Assembly: GCA_030374805.1 (NCBI GenBank)
Contig: JARGSG010000036.1
Coordinates: 186,001 to 250,000, forward strand
DNA length: 64,000 nucleotides
From: Gracilaria gracilis
Taxonomy: Eukaryota > Rhodophyta > Florideophyceae > Gracilariales > Gracilariaceae
Direction of reading: 5' to 3'
Shown here piece after piece: positions 18,404-28,220 of this stretch; within the stretch, counting starts at the first letter, position 1; every line of letters begins with the position of its first letter. The notes beneath the pieces were generated by a model, which searched no databases, was not told the DNA's origin, and saw only the letters and a list, made by a program, of their open reading frames with translations. The position numbers and the translations under genes were made by a program.

Positions 18404-19686
18404 TCAATTTGCAGTAGTCGTTCTCTCAAACACCATTGCGGTAGACCCACCTCCACCATTACATATACCAGCCACCCCTACGCGAGAATCCGTATGCTTC
18501 ATAACGCTGAGCAATGTAACTGCAATTCGTGCCCCGCTACACCCCATAGGGTGTCCCAAGCTCACCGCGCCTCCAAAGAGGTTCACTTTTTCGTCTGGTA
18601 GTGCGAGAATCTTCGAGTTGGCCAAGGCCACCACTGAAAACGCCTCGTTCAACTCAAATACATCAACTTCGTCCATGGTCCGACTCGCGCGTTTTAGTGC
18701 CTTTGGAATAGATAATGATGGCGCTGTCGTGAACTGCTCTGGTTCTACTTCGGCATCGGCAAACCCGCGTATGGTGGCTAGCACACGCAAACCGAGCTCA
18801 ACGGCTTTTTTCCTGCTTACAAGTACCAACGCCGCTGCACCATCGTTCAAACCCGACGCATTTCCTCTGGTTACTGTACCGCTTCCGTCTTTGACAAAAG
18901 ATGCTGACAACGAGTCAATAGTTGACACATCAATGCGAAAGCATTCCTCATCTCTTGATACACGTATCTCCTTCTGCCCTTCTCTTATAACGACTGGTAC
19001 AACTTCTGAGTAGAATCTCCCGTCTTCCCAGGCTCCCCGTGATCGCCGATAGCTCTCCTTCGCGTGTCTATCCTGCATTTCCCGGGTTATTCCATGACGT
19101 TTTGAACAAGTTTCAGCGCAAAGACCCATGTGTTTCTGGTTATATGGATCAGTTAAACCATCCTGTAGCAATCCATCTACCAACTGTCCATTGCCAATAC
19201 GATAACCAAAACGAGCCTGTGGAACATAGAATGGAATCCTTGACATACTCTCCATACCCCCCGCAACGGCAATGTCTGCTTGGCCTAGGAGTATGTCTTG
19301 GGCAGCCATGGATATAGTCTTTAAACCTGACGAACACACTTTGTTCACTGTGGTACACACACAGGAAACAGGTAAACCTGCACCCATCGCTGCCTGTCGG
19401 GCTGGAGCTTGCCCAAGGCCGGCAGAACAAACGTTTCCCATATAGCACGCATCGACATCACATGGTCGGACGCCGGCCTTTTCGAGTGCGCCTGTAGTGA
19501 CAAGTTAGTCTCGATCTGGTATTAGTACTTCGGACATCGCGCTGAATTAAACGCACCTTTAATAGCGATTGAGCCTAGCTGTGTTGCAGGGACTCTTGAA
19601 AGTGAGCCGCCATATGAGCCAATTGGAGTACGTGCTGCTCCCACTACAACGACATCATTCGACGCATTGCTGATCCCGGTGCACAT
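18404..19686 (-). CDS. Acetyl-CoA C-acetyltransferase (thiolase), two exons
   Basis: Exon 1 is 19686-19557 and exon 2 is 19491-18404, joined across a 65-bp intron to give 405 residues. It makes acetoacetyl-CoA from two acetyl-CoA, or cleaves it, in mevalonate, ketone-body or fatty-acid metabolism. The nucleophile Cys96 is in [10 protein letters not shown]. The other signature blocks are [27 protein letters not shown] (catalytic His) and the C-terminal [11 protein letters not shown] (second Cys). The splice restores the conserved segment [20 protein letters not shown], which neither frame has alone. A GTG lies in frame 24 bp upstream (19710), but the ATG at 19686 is preferred. There is no clear targeting peptide or peroxisomal SKL end, so the location is open. 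It is divergent from the methyltransferase gene at 20295. Confidence 0.93.
19492..19556 (-). other. Spliceosomal intron (65 bp) in the thiolase gene
   Basis: It begins GTGCGT and ends CTACAG, with a perfect TACTAAT branch site at 19527-19521, about 29 nt before the 3' end. Removal restores the thiolase reading frame exactly. Confidence 0.93.
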
Positions 19687-20294
19687 GTTTTGATTCCCAG
19701 AAGAAGGCACCTTCTACAGTCACAGACTTGAATAGTTTCAAGATGTCCGTCGATCTGCAAGAAACCGAAATAGGAAAGCGTTCAAGGATATAATTAATAT
19801 TTGAGAGTTGTACGAGATCTTCCCTGTAACCAGATCGGCAGGAGACATTATGGCTACGATAGCGGGCGAAGCTTCGAAAAGGTCTGGAGTCCAGACTCTG
19901 GACAGACAAGATTAGTTGGTTTCCACAACGTTGAACGGGGCGCAGCCACGTGCACTGCGAACCAAGCCAAAACAGACACAGGTTGAACGCCGCGACCTGT
20001 CTATTCTTGAAATACGAGACACAGACTCTAGTGTCACAATATCCGACCACTGGGGTAGCGCTCGAGTTGTTCAGCGGAATGATGGAACTGTCAAAGTCAC
20101 GAAGGCTTTGGGCTCCAGTCCAAGTTTACCTTGTTATCTCGCTTCCGCGCGGGTCCTGATAAAAAATCGGTAATCGTCCTTGCTTCTGTGATTCTATGGC
20201 AACATTCTCATTCATTCGTTATTGACATCCAAATGGGTAATGCACGCGGCTATGTTAGAATTTCAGTCTGCACGTCCAGTTTTCTGTTCGTTGG
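19687..20294. promoter_or_regulatory. Divergent intergenic region between thiolase and methyltransferase
   Basis: These 608 bp separate two genes pointing away from each other, so they should contain both promoters. I recognise no specific element. An upstream non-coding exon for the thiolase cannot be excluded. Confidence 0.4.
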
Positions 20295-20924
20295 ATGCCA
20301 AGCAGATCTTCCATGACTACGGACTCTGATCGACACGCTTACGTGGCTACAACTGGATTGACGGCAATCGCCTGTACGACTGGCATTCTAGGGTTGATCA
20401 CCGCCCCATTCCTTCGAACATTCTCAGGAGCGCCATATGTAGCATCATCAAACCTGGCCCGTCACAATATTCGCCGATTTCTCCGTGAAGAAGCTTTAAG
20501 GAGGAGGAAGATTCAGACAACTCCGCTCCAACTGATAGATCTGGGCGCCGGTTCTGGAGAGCTTGTTCTTGACGCTGCAGAGGAGGGGTGGATTGCAAAA
20601 GGGGCCGAGCTGAACATATGGCTAGTATTGACGGCTAATTGGCGTGCATGGAGGAAAGGCTTGTCTGCTAGAGCGTCAGTCGAATGGCGAGACATGTGGA
20701 ACATGAATATGAATGAGTTCGATGTAGTGACTGTGTTCGGAGTGCCAAGCATCATGGAGAGAGTTGGGGCCAAATTGTTGGAGGAAGCTAGCAATGGGTG
20801 TGTAGTATGCTGTAATGGATTTGAAATCCCGGGGTGGAAAGGAAGGAAGGCTGGTGATGTTTGGTTCTATGAAGTCAACGAACAAAGAATGCACACAAAG
20901 AACAGCATGTTTAAAAGATTTTGA
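20295..20924 (+). CDS. ATP synthase c-subunit lysine methyltransferase-like protein (FAM173/ATPSCKMT family)
   Basis: This 209-residue open frame starts at the ATG at 20295; another ATG at 20313 is possible. A hydrophobic N-terminal segment (about residues 18-38) precedes GAPYV, the seven-beta-strand methyltransferase motif I IDLGAGSGELVLDAA (D82-E89), GAELNIWLV and FDVVTVFGVPSIM. It ends with the NGFEIPGW strand typical of this family. Animal members sit in the inner mitochondrial membrane and methylate the ATP synthase c subunit or ANT. A mitochondrial role here is inferred from the family. The length is normal for the group. Confidence 0.82.
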   Translation: MPSRSSMTTDSDRHAYVATTGLTAIACTTGILGLITAPFLRTFSGAPYVASSNLARHNIRRFLREEALRRRKIQTTPLQLIDLGAGSGELVLDAAEEGWIAKGAELNIWLVLTANWRAWRKGLSARASVEWRDMWNMNMNEFDVVTVFGVPSIMERVGAKLLEEASNGCVVCCNGFEIPGWKGRKAGDVWFYEVNEQRMHTKNSMFKRF

Positions 20925-21388
20925 TGGACTCGAGCTCATTCGTACTGGGATTGTATGAACTGATATGTACCTCTAACTAACACAATTTAATAAGTACTCC
21001 CCATTAAGGAACAACATTTGCGAAATGCAAGCATGGACAAAAAAAACGAGTCGAACCTTGACAACCCATCTTCAACGCATCTACATCTCAGCATTACCCA
21101 GATTGCTCTGTACAAAAGTTATGTGGGTTTCTTGCGATCGTTGTGACCATCAGGACGATCGCAAGAAAGCAGACTATCAGCATAACGTTGACAATCAACG
21201 TTTCTTCCAACAAGTAATATCCCAGCAAGATAGGTAAGGTAATTCCCTGGGTAGACTTCGAGATATTTGAACGTTATGTCTGTCGTTCCGCCATGGAAAA
21301 CACATCAACTTCTCCATATGTATCGATAACAAACTACAACACCTAAAGCTTACCACAGCCCACACAATGTGTCGCGCACATGTTCCTA
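20925..21388. other. Convergent intergenic region
   Basis: There is no gene. It separates the 3' ends of the methyltransferase and dikinase genes and holds the inverted repeat at 21128-21168. Confidence 0.5.
21128..21168. repeat. Perfect inverted repeat, 14-bp arms, 13-nt loop
   Basis: TTTCTTGCGATCGT (21128-21141) pairs with ACGATCGCAAGAAA (21155-21168). It lies midway between two convergent 3' ends. Confidence 0.85.
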
Positions 21389-24300
21389 TCATACTTGAGG
21401 ACGAGCTTGCACAACATAGAAGTGACCGTCTTTGAAACAGCCTTCAATGTCTTGGGGAGCCCCACCCATGATGTCTTCTACTTCAACTCCAATCTTTGCC
21501 ACTCCCCGCATCAAGAATTCGCGGAACTCATCATCCATCATGAGACGTTCGTTGCCATAATCAATATCAACTACTTCATTCTCAGCAAGAGGAAGGGAAT
21601 CGTGAAGCCCAGCTCCGGCGAAGCCATCTAGATCTTCCGCATTACTGTCAGACCGGAATATAAAATCACCACCAAACAAAGCAGTCGCTTTACTTGGGTA
21701 GCTTCGAATCACCGGCATTACCGTGTCCAGATCTTGGTCTTTGCGGACTGTGAAACCAAGCGCTTGCCCTGGAGCGTTCCCGACGAGAGTTTCACCCAAT
21801 CCCACCACAACTTCCGCATACAACTCGTTCTCATCCATGGTTACCGGATTGGACGTATGGATGACAAACGCATAATCAGCATCCACTACCTTTTGGCATA
21901 AGACGGCCATATCGACATCGTCTACATCAAGGTGAAGTTTCTGTCGAGCAAGATGTGCACGCTCATTCCAGATGCTTGCCCACACGCCCTTGACCGCGAC
22001 CCAGGACGAAGGAAGGGTATTGTCTATATCCTCGCAACCAAGATCATCAAGAACGCCTCTAAGGGCTTCTTTCAAACCCTCGGGAGACTCAAGACTCTTG
22101 ATGACCTCGCGAAGTTTTGGACATAACTTCACATCACCAATCTTAGCTGACGATATCTCTTTTTTCAGTCGATCATATTCTTCCGTAAGATCTTGATTGG
22201 TATCGAAGTTCATGACCTTCTTCATAGCGCCGAATGGGATACCAACTGATACCGGCGTGTTGATCCACGACGGTAAACCAAGCGCAACTAAACGCTGCAA
22301 GTTTAGCGCCTTCCCTCCCACGAGCTCGTCACTAAATTCTGAAGGACGAATAGCCCAGGGTGCCCCCAACTGTCTCTTATGCAGAGCCACCTTCTTTTCT
22401 CCGAGGGCTTTCAGAGCACGCTCACTAAGCTCCCTTCTAGTCAGACGTCCCGCGCCATCTTTAAAGATGCTTCCTCGTCGCAAGCCGGCAAACATACCGG
22501 GAGGTGTCATCATGCCACTAGGTGGAGTGATGTAGCCTAAAGATTTAATGCGCTTCATCACCATTTGTGCACCGGAGCTCGGAGACATTCTTGCAGTTTC
22601 ATCGACAATCTCGATATGAAAATCTTCCCCTCGAAGTTGTGCCTTCACGACACAACCGTGAAGCCCCCGAAGTTCGGCAAGTTTCGCTTCATCGAGGCAA
22701 GCAATGAGGCCATGGCGTTCGTTTCGAGCACGAACAGATACATGTGAAAGGACATCAACAGTAGATCCGATTACCACATAGCTGACGTTCTTCGGGACAT
22801 CTTCGCTCCCATCACATTCATTGGCAACGATCACGGTACCGCGCTTCACATTTGCACCTTCGGATTCTCTTAGCTTGTTGAACACGACCACTGGGCCTTT
22901 AGTTTCTTTGTCCAACGGGGCAATTATAGCGAAGGGACCGAGTTGTGCAACCCGACGAACAGCCGGACCAGCTCTGCGTAGTAGTGTTGATAAAGAAAAG
23001 GCGGGACCCCCTCGAACAGCTTCCTCAATGAAGGTCGAAATGACATGCTCATCGGCATTAAAACCCATACCGAGACACTTCGAAACCGCACCAAGACGTT
23101 GATTGTATCTATCGATGATCGCAGTGAGCACGTTTCTCATAATATTCATACCAGCTGCAGCCCTGAGTCCAACATCATGGGATTCACCTTGGCGACCAAG
23201 CCTGTCTATTACTGAATCTAAGTCATTCATCGCTCTTGATAGTTCTCCCTCTGTAGGTAATCCGGCCTCTGAACTCTTCAAAGACTTCGCACTAGCGCGA
23301 ATCGCAATTAAATGTGAGTACAAAGTACCCCCATGCCCAGAGCCTCCAGCCGACTCCAAAATTCTTCGACCTTCAGACTCCAAAGCTAGATCCAAGAAGA
23401 TAAGATCTCGTCGTGGCTCTTCATGAAGTGAGTTTGAGAAAATGACTTGTTCGCACACTTTCTTTCGTGCAGCAGCGACTGACATTAGTTTGTCGGTCAA
23501 TGGTGAATGCGAACCTCGAATATGCATGAAATGATTGACTTCATGCCTTGTCCCACCATCCATTACGCCTTGACATCTTTCTACGATTGAGTTCACGTCT
23601 GTACCAAGATGCACTTGTCGAAGCAATGCGCCATATCTTCGAAGTTCCCATAAGATGGTATCTTTGATATGCCCTCTGAAGTCCGGGTCCGTGGTTATTG
23701 GTTGTTCGTAAGAAGCCATTCTTTCACGCGTGAGTCCCTGTGAATATATCGCGTCCCAGTACCCAGATAAGTTGCCATTACCTTCCCAGAATGTAATTAG
23801 CGCATCACATATTACAACGTCGTCTGGGCTCGTGTTATTATGGAGTTTCTGATGCCATTGTTCCATCATAGATCCGTGTCCCCAATCCCGACAATGCCGT
23901 AGAATGACAAGAATATCATCTCTGATGCGTTGTCCCAAGTCGCCTGAGCCTCCTCGCCCGACGCATGACATAACTAGACGAGCCAACCATCTTATTTCAG
24001 GAGTATTCTTGTACTTATTCGCAAGGAGGGTAACTAGCGACAGCTGAGCCGCGCTTAGCTCGCGAGGTTTCGTGTTAAATTGCCGTTGCCAATCGAGGAC
24101 TCGAATCTGCGAGTACCGCATCCAGACGTAAATAGAACCCCAACACGCCTCATCAGAGCCCACAACAGAACTCACGAGATGTCTCGCATGATGATACCTA
24201 TGCATGAGGGTCCACGACCCATATTCCATCTCTCTTTCGATTACACCCTCGAGTAACGCAATACATGTATCTGAGATGTCGTCTTCTGGACTTAGCCCTG

Positions 24301-25423
24301 GAAGCGGTGGTTTCCGAGCTATGGGAACATAAATATCTCCGCCCTTCGCTCCTTGTATCCATTTCAGATGATCTGGCGCGCTTGGAACGTGAATAACAGC
24401 GTAGATACCCACGATCTCTTCGTCAACTTCTAAATTGCTGATGACCGCGACTCTCAAACCGGACTCACCGTGAGGTTGTAAAATTGTCTGGGCGGCTTTT
24501 CCATCTGGCATTAACTTTGAGTGTTCTGGAAGCGAATCAGAGGGTGCTGCACACCATCCACCCTTGCGACCGCGTTTGACTCCCCAGTGTAAAACAATAT
24601 CTGATCCTTCTATGGCGATGGTTGAAACAACATGTACCTGAACACGTCTACTTCCGGTATCAACCTCCGACTCGTTTTCTTCTTGGGTAGATTCAAGAAC
24701 TTTGAGAAAGAGAGAACCAAATTCGTAAGGTTCTTCATGAGTTTTAAATAGATTCCATGTTGAAGAGGACACCAGATCTTTTACATAACTTTCAGCTTCC
24801 TCAGCTCTCTTAGCCTTCAGAGACTCTTCTTTCTTCCTCCTTTCCGCTGCTTCTGCAATTTGGCGAGCCTTCCTTTCTTCTTCTTCTCTCATTCGTTTCT
24901 CTTCTGCCCTTGTCTCTTCCTCTATGACTCTTTCCCTTCTCTTGATTTCTTCCTTGCTGATAGCACCGGCAAGGTCAACGTAAAAGCTGCTGCCGTCCGG
25001 CCTCTTCAACCATTGCTCATGAAAGCCATTTCCTCCACGAATCATGAATAGAAACACAAAGCCAGCTGGGGAGAACTTCTCGTCGAAGGAAAAAGAAAGG
25101 ACTCCATTTTCATTGAAGGGAGACTGCACACTAGGTTCGCCGTGTCGAGGGTCGGTGCCTTCCGGCCATAGAGTCTTCGGTGGACGAACGTAGACAGAAT
25201 GGTCATCAGTAGCGTTCTTCACGATACCCCAATGTAGATGTAGTGGCTCCCCCTCACGTTGCGCTGGTTTGCTCGCACGCTCAAACTTAACTTCGATCTT
25301 CGCGTTCGGGGAGCGGCGAGTTACAGAAACCGCGACCTCCAATGGTTGTGCTTGAAGGGTTTCTGAGGAGGTGTACTCCGGAGCGGAGACCTTGGCAGCC
25401 TCGGAAGCAGCGCTTGCGCCCAT
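21389..25423 (-). CDS. Alpha-glucan, water dikinase (GWD/R1)
   Basis: The protein has 1344 residues from the ATG at 25423-25421; the frame extends 22 codons up to a TTG. It transfers the beta-phosphate of ATP to C6 of glucose units in starch, opening granules to degradation. Two CBM45 starch-binding modules are visible: LEVAVSVTRR to SSFYVDL (about residues 25-150) and VQVHVVSTIAI to GGDIYVPI (about 265-375). The first has the paired Trp of HLHWG...TLWPEG. A long helical middle follows (QWHQKLHNNTSPDDV, a GWD hallmark). The phosphohistidine is His894 in VLSHVSVRARN. The C-terminal nucleotide-binding domain has LVGGKALNLQRL and FRSDSNAEDLDGFAGAGLHDS and ends YVVQARPQV. From this ATG there is no obvious transit peptide, which fits cytosolic floridean starch. 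Confidence 0.96.
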   Translation of the reverse strand: MGASAASEAAKVSAPEYTSSETLQAQPLEVAVSVTRRSPNAKIEVKFERASKPAQREGEPLHLHWGIVKNATDDHSVYVRPPKTLWPEGTDPRHGEPSVQSPFNENGVLSFSFDEKFSPAGFVFLFMIRGGNGFHEQWLKRPDGSSFYVDLAGAISKEEIKRRERVIEEETRAEEKRMREEEERKARQIAEAAERRKKEESLKAKRAEEAESYVKDLVSSSTWNLFKTHEEPYEFGSLFLKVLESTQEENESEVDTGSRRVQVHVVSTIAIEGSDIVLHWGVKRGRKGGWCAAPSDSLPEHSKLMPDGKAAQTILQPHGESGLRVAVISNLEVDEEIVGIYAVIHVPSAPDHLKWIQGAKGGDIYVPIARKPPLPGLSPEDDISDTCIALLEGVIEREMEYGSWTLMHRYHHARHLVSSVVGSDEACWGSIYVWMRYSQIRVLDWQRQFNTKPRELSAAQLSLVTLLANKYKNTPEIRWLARLVMSCVGRGGSGDLGQRIRDDILVILRHCRDWGHGSMMEQWHQKLHNNTSPDDVVICDALITFWEGNGNLSGYWDAIYSQGLTRERMASYEQPITTDPDFRGHIKDTILWELRRYGALLRQVHLGTDVNSIVERCQGVMDGGTRHEVNHFMHIRGSHSPLTDKLMSVAAARKKVCEQVIFSNSLHEEPRRDLIFLDLALESEGRRILESAGGSGHGGTLYSHLIAIRASAKSLKSSEAGLPTEGELSRAMNDLDSVIDRLGRQGESHDVGLRAAAGMNIMRNVLTAIIDRYNQRLGAVSKCLGMGFNADEHVISTFIEEAVRGGPAFSLSTLLRRAGPAVRRVAQLGPFAIIAPLDKETKGPVVVFNKLRESEGANVKRGTVIVANECDGSEDVPKNVSYVVIGSTVDVLSHVSVRARNERHGLIACLDEAKLAELRGLHGCVVKAQLRGEDFHIEIVDETARMSPSSGAQMVMKRIKSLGYITPPSGMMTPPGMFAGLRRGSIFKDGAGRLTRRELSERALKALGEKKVALHKRQLGAPWAIRPSEFSDELVGGKALNLQRLVALGLPSWINTPVSVGIPFGAMKKVMNFDTNQDLTEEYDRLKKEISSAKIGDVKLCPKLREVIKSLESPEGLKEALRGVLDDLGCEDIDNTLPSSWVAVKGVWASIWNERAHLARQKLHLDVDDVDMAVLCQKVVDADYAFVIHTSNPVTMDENELYAEVVVGLGETLVGNAPGQALGFTVRKDQDLDTVMPVIRSYPSKATALFGGDFIFRSDSNAEDLDGFAGAGLHDSLPLAENEVVDIDYGNERLMMDDEFREFLMRGVAKIGVEVEDIMGGAPQDIEGCFKDGHFYVVQARPQV

Positions 25424-27108
25424 GACTGTCCTTCGGAGCGCAACAAGTGTTCGTGGGATAGGTTTGGGACCGTTGCGCGAAGACTTCAAGCCCGAAAATG
25501 AAGGCCAAACTACGAAGAGTTGGAGGCCAGAGAGTGGCCTTGCCGAGAAGGTGTGGAAGGGACGGCTCTACTTGTGGTAGGCTGCGTACGTAATTGGTCT
25601 ACGACGAATGCTGAAAGATCGGGCGATGGTACATTTCCTGGAAGCAGCTAGGAGCTCTCCCAGATTGGACGGCGGCATGGCTGGAGCTGTGCCGATGAAG
25701 AACAAACCAGATCAAGCCCAAATGCCGACGGAGGTCACGTGAATGAAACGCATTACAGAACGAAATATCTTAGCATTTTGATTGCCGTTGGAGGCGGATC
25801 TTCGCCATTTCCTCCTAAATCCCGAAGCGATCCCTTCCGCCACAGACTTTTTGTGCTCTGTTTCACAGCATGCAAAGCAGATGAACTTCATCTTCCGATG
25901 CCTTGACGGCGCTGGCAGAGGTTGATGACACATGTGTGATATGTAAACTTTAACTCTGTTTGGAAGTGGGTCGATCAATGTGTGCGCATTTAGATAGCGT
26001 TGCAGAAAATCGTTCGTTTGTTTTGTTTTTGTGGTAGGAGAAAATCGGTCGAAGCGATCCATTTGCCAACACGTTCTGAGAACGCATGTGTATGTGCATA
26101 TGTGCTTCCAAGTTTTCTTAACGTGGCCTTGAACACTACGAATGTCGTTCGCTCTGTGAACATCAGTTGTACATGTGTCCTTGCCACCATGGGTCTGGCT
26201 TCGGCCTGTCTTGTTCTATTCTGGATGAATTTTCTTGTTTCTCCTAGTTCACTGTCTAGAATGTATTTACTTCACGTATACCCAATTATGAGGAGTCCCG
26301 TTAATCTAGACGAAACCAGGTCTGCTTCTTTGACTATTTTTATTCGATAGAAATTCTCTTTATAAGAGTCAATCAAGGCTGATTAACGCTTCGATCATTC
26401 CCTTCTTTTTCGTTTTCCTCATCTTGAAGTGCAATTCAAGATGAGACTGGTTAGAGAAAGACATTCAGCATTGACATCTTAACTCAATCATCCCTTCCGA
26501 ACATAGTGCGCGATACAAACAGAAGACGATGTCCAAGAGGCAAATCAAAGAACAAATAAAGGGCCCCTGATACATATATCCTCAACAAAGCCGAGACACC
26601 AGTATCTATGATGGTCTAGATTCTGGATTCGAGAGTTGCTAAAATCGGTCTTGAGGCGAAGCCGGGGACGATTTGAGCCGAAAACGCGGCTTACCCTTAC
26701 ATTGGTTCCGACACGGATTAACAACTTGCTCATCAGAAAGTTGAATTTTGGTAGCTGTGATACGCACGACCCACCCCTTTTCAAGGACGGGCTTAGTCTA
26801 TAAGTGTGCGGTAAAGCCACCCAAGCGATTGAAAGATATCTGCGGTGAAGGGGAAGCGGACCACTGGGTCTGGCTAAGGTTATGGATACCCAGTGGTCAA
26901 TCCCCGACAGATACAATCTGAAATTACAGTGTCATATGCGTATTCCTACTGTAAGATTCAGAACGTCGAAGTTCAATGCTATCTTCGAATTGCCTAGCTA
27001 GGAACACGGCAATATATCAACGGTAGCGTACATGCCTAAACTTTTACGGAGCATGCAAGGGTAGTACATAGATACCGAAGGTGTAGATAGCTCTACATCG
27101 CCCTCTGC
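25424..27108. other. Long divergent intergenic region with an inverted repeat
   Basis: About 1.7 kb lie between the dikinase and uL29m starts, so promoters for both should be here. No additional gene is convincing. A hairpin sits at 26418-26445. Confidence 0.4.
26418..26445. repeat. Perfect inverted repeat, 11-bp arms, 6-nt loop
   Basis: CTCATCTTGAA (26418-26428) and TTCAAGATGAG (26435-26445) pair around the loop GTGCAA. Confidence 0.8.
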
Positions 27109-27624
27109 ATGGCCAACATGAACTCACAGCTCTCTCAATACTGCTCTCACCTGCTCCGCGCGTCCCGCAGGGCCCTCAGTAGCGCCAGGAAGTCATCACA
27201 ACCTCGTCCTGCGAAGATCGATTCTCAGGAGGGCGTGTTACAGTTCATAGATTCCGGTACCAGCGCTGGAGCCACTCGAACCGGACGATCGTGGCGCACA
27301 TCCGAGTTACGCCTTAAATCATATGAAGATCTACACAAGCTATGGTTCATTTTGGTGAAAGAACGTAATGTATTGCTCACAGAAAAGGCTTGGTGCAAGA
27401 CAAATAGCCGCCATTGGGTTAACGGTCCCTCCAATTTGTACAAAGTCAAACGCTCCATGGCACGTCTCAAGGGGGTTGTTGGAGAACGAACTAGAGCGTA
27501 CAAAGCTAAACGTGCTACGGAGGCCTTGCTTTCTGAGCGCGAGGGCATGGGACTGGCAGACGCCACACTCCAGTCGCAGATAGAAGGAGAGGGAATTAAA
27601 TCTAGAACCACCCCGCCATGCTAA
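27109..27624 (+). CDS. Mitochondrial large-subunit ribosomal protein uL29m (MRPL47)
   Basis: The protein has 171 residues from the ATG at 27109. The N terminus (about residues 1-40) is rich in Arg, Ser and Ala without acids, as expected of a mitochondrial presequence. The family block is clear: RSWRTSELRLKSYEDLHKL, WFILVKERNVLLTEK, then NLYKVKRSMARLKGVVGER, which is the uL29 helical hairpin. It would sit near the exit tunnel of the mitoribosome. Immediately past the point where the frame turns short (stop at 27622-27624), about 65 codons in another frame stay open to 27781 with protein-like content (KIRCFVKTSEKVLIHFDSQ), so the true C terminus may be longer if there is an indel. Confidence 0.9.
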   Translation: MANMNSQLSQYCSHLLRASRRALSSARKSSQPRPAKIDSQEGVLQFIDSGTSAGATRTGRSWRTSELRLKSYEDLHKLWFILVKERNVLLTEKAWCKTNSRHWVNGPSNLYKVKRSMARLKGVVGERTRAYKAKRATEALLSEREGMGLADATLQSQIEGEGIKSRTTPPC

Positions 27625-28220
27625 GATCAGATGCTTTGTGAAAACTTCGGAGAAAGTTTTAATCCACTTCGACTCGCAAGAGGAGACGGCGGACATTAAG
27701 AGAAACATAGGTGATGCAGGCCCCTTCGATTTCGTCACGAAAAAGGAATACTGCAACCTGAAACGTATGAACTGTCTCTGAATACGACGCTAAGCTATGT
27801 GAAAGTTTCCAGTCAAAAGCGAGAATTGATGCAACTAGTCGTTCTAACCCTTCCGAAAGTTACAATTGTTGCGAGCTGGGAGTTTCCCTCGCCAAGTTTG
27901 AAGAATGAAATTGATATCGAATCTACCTCGCCAATGCTCATCAGGAACACAGTTCAGGAAAGCTGTGTTTTACACTGGCTCGCTGAAGTCACTGAGACTC
28001 GAAAGGCATATATTCATTGTAAACAGCCCTTCGCTTGAAGACCGTGACAGCATCGCATTGAGAAGCGTCTTCAACATTCTCTGTCCCTCATACGTGTTCA
28101 AGCAAAAGAAACAGCACACATTGCGTCCAAGTCAAGCTCAACGACTTCGACTTGCCCATGTTTTGGTCATGGCAGCACCGGTACTGCGCGCCTCGTAGGG
28201 ACAAGATACGGAGAGATCGA
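27625..28220 (+). other. Convergent intergenic region with possible shifted C-terminal extension of uL29m
   Basis: From about 27585 to 27781 a plus-strand frame different from that of uL29m is open, Lys/Asp/Glu-rich and protein-like. The rest holds nothing recognisable. Confidence 0.3.

Noticed and set aside
19718-19730. A third AGTCACAGACTT near the thiolase 5' end, matching the target duplication of the truncated LINE
   Set aside because: There is no LINE sequence or AAG tail beside it; treated as coincidence.
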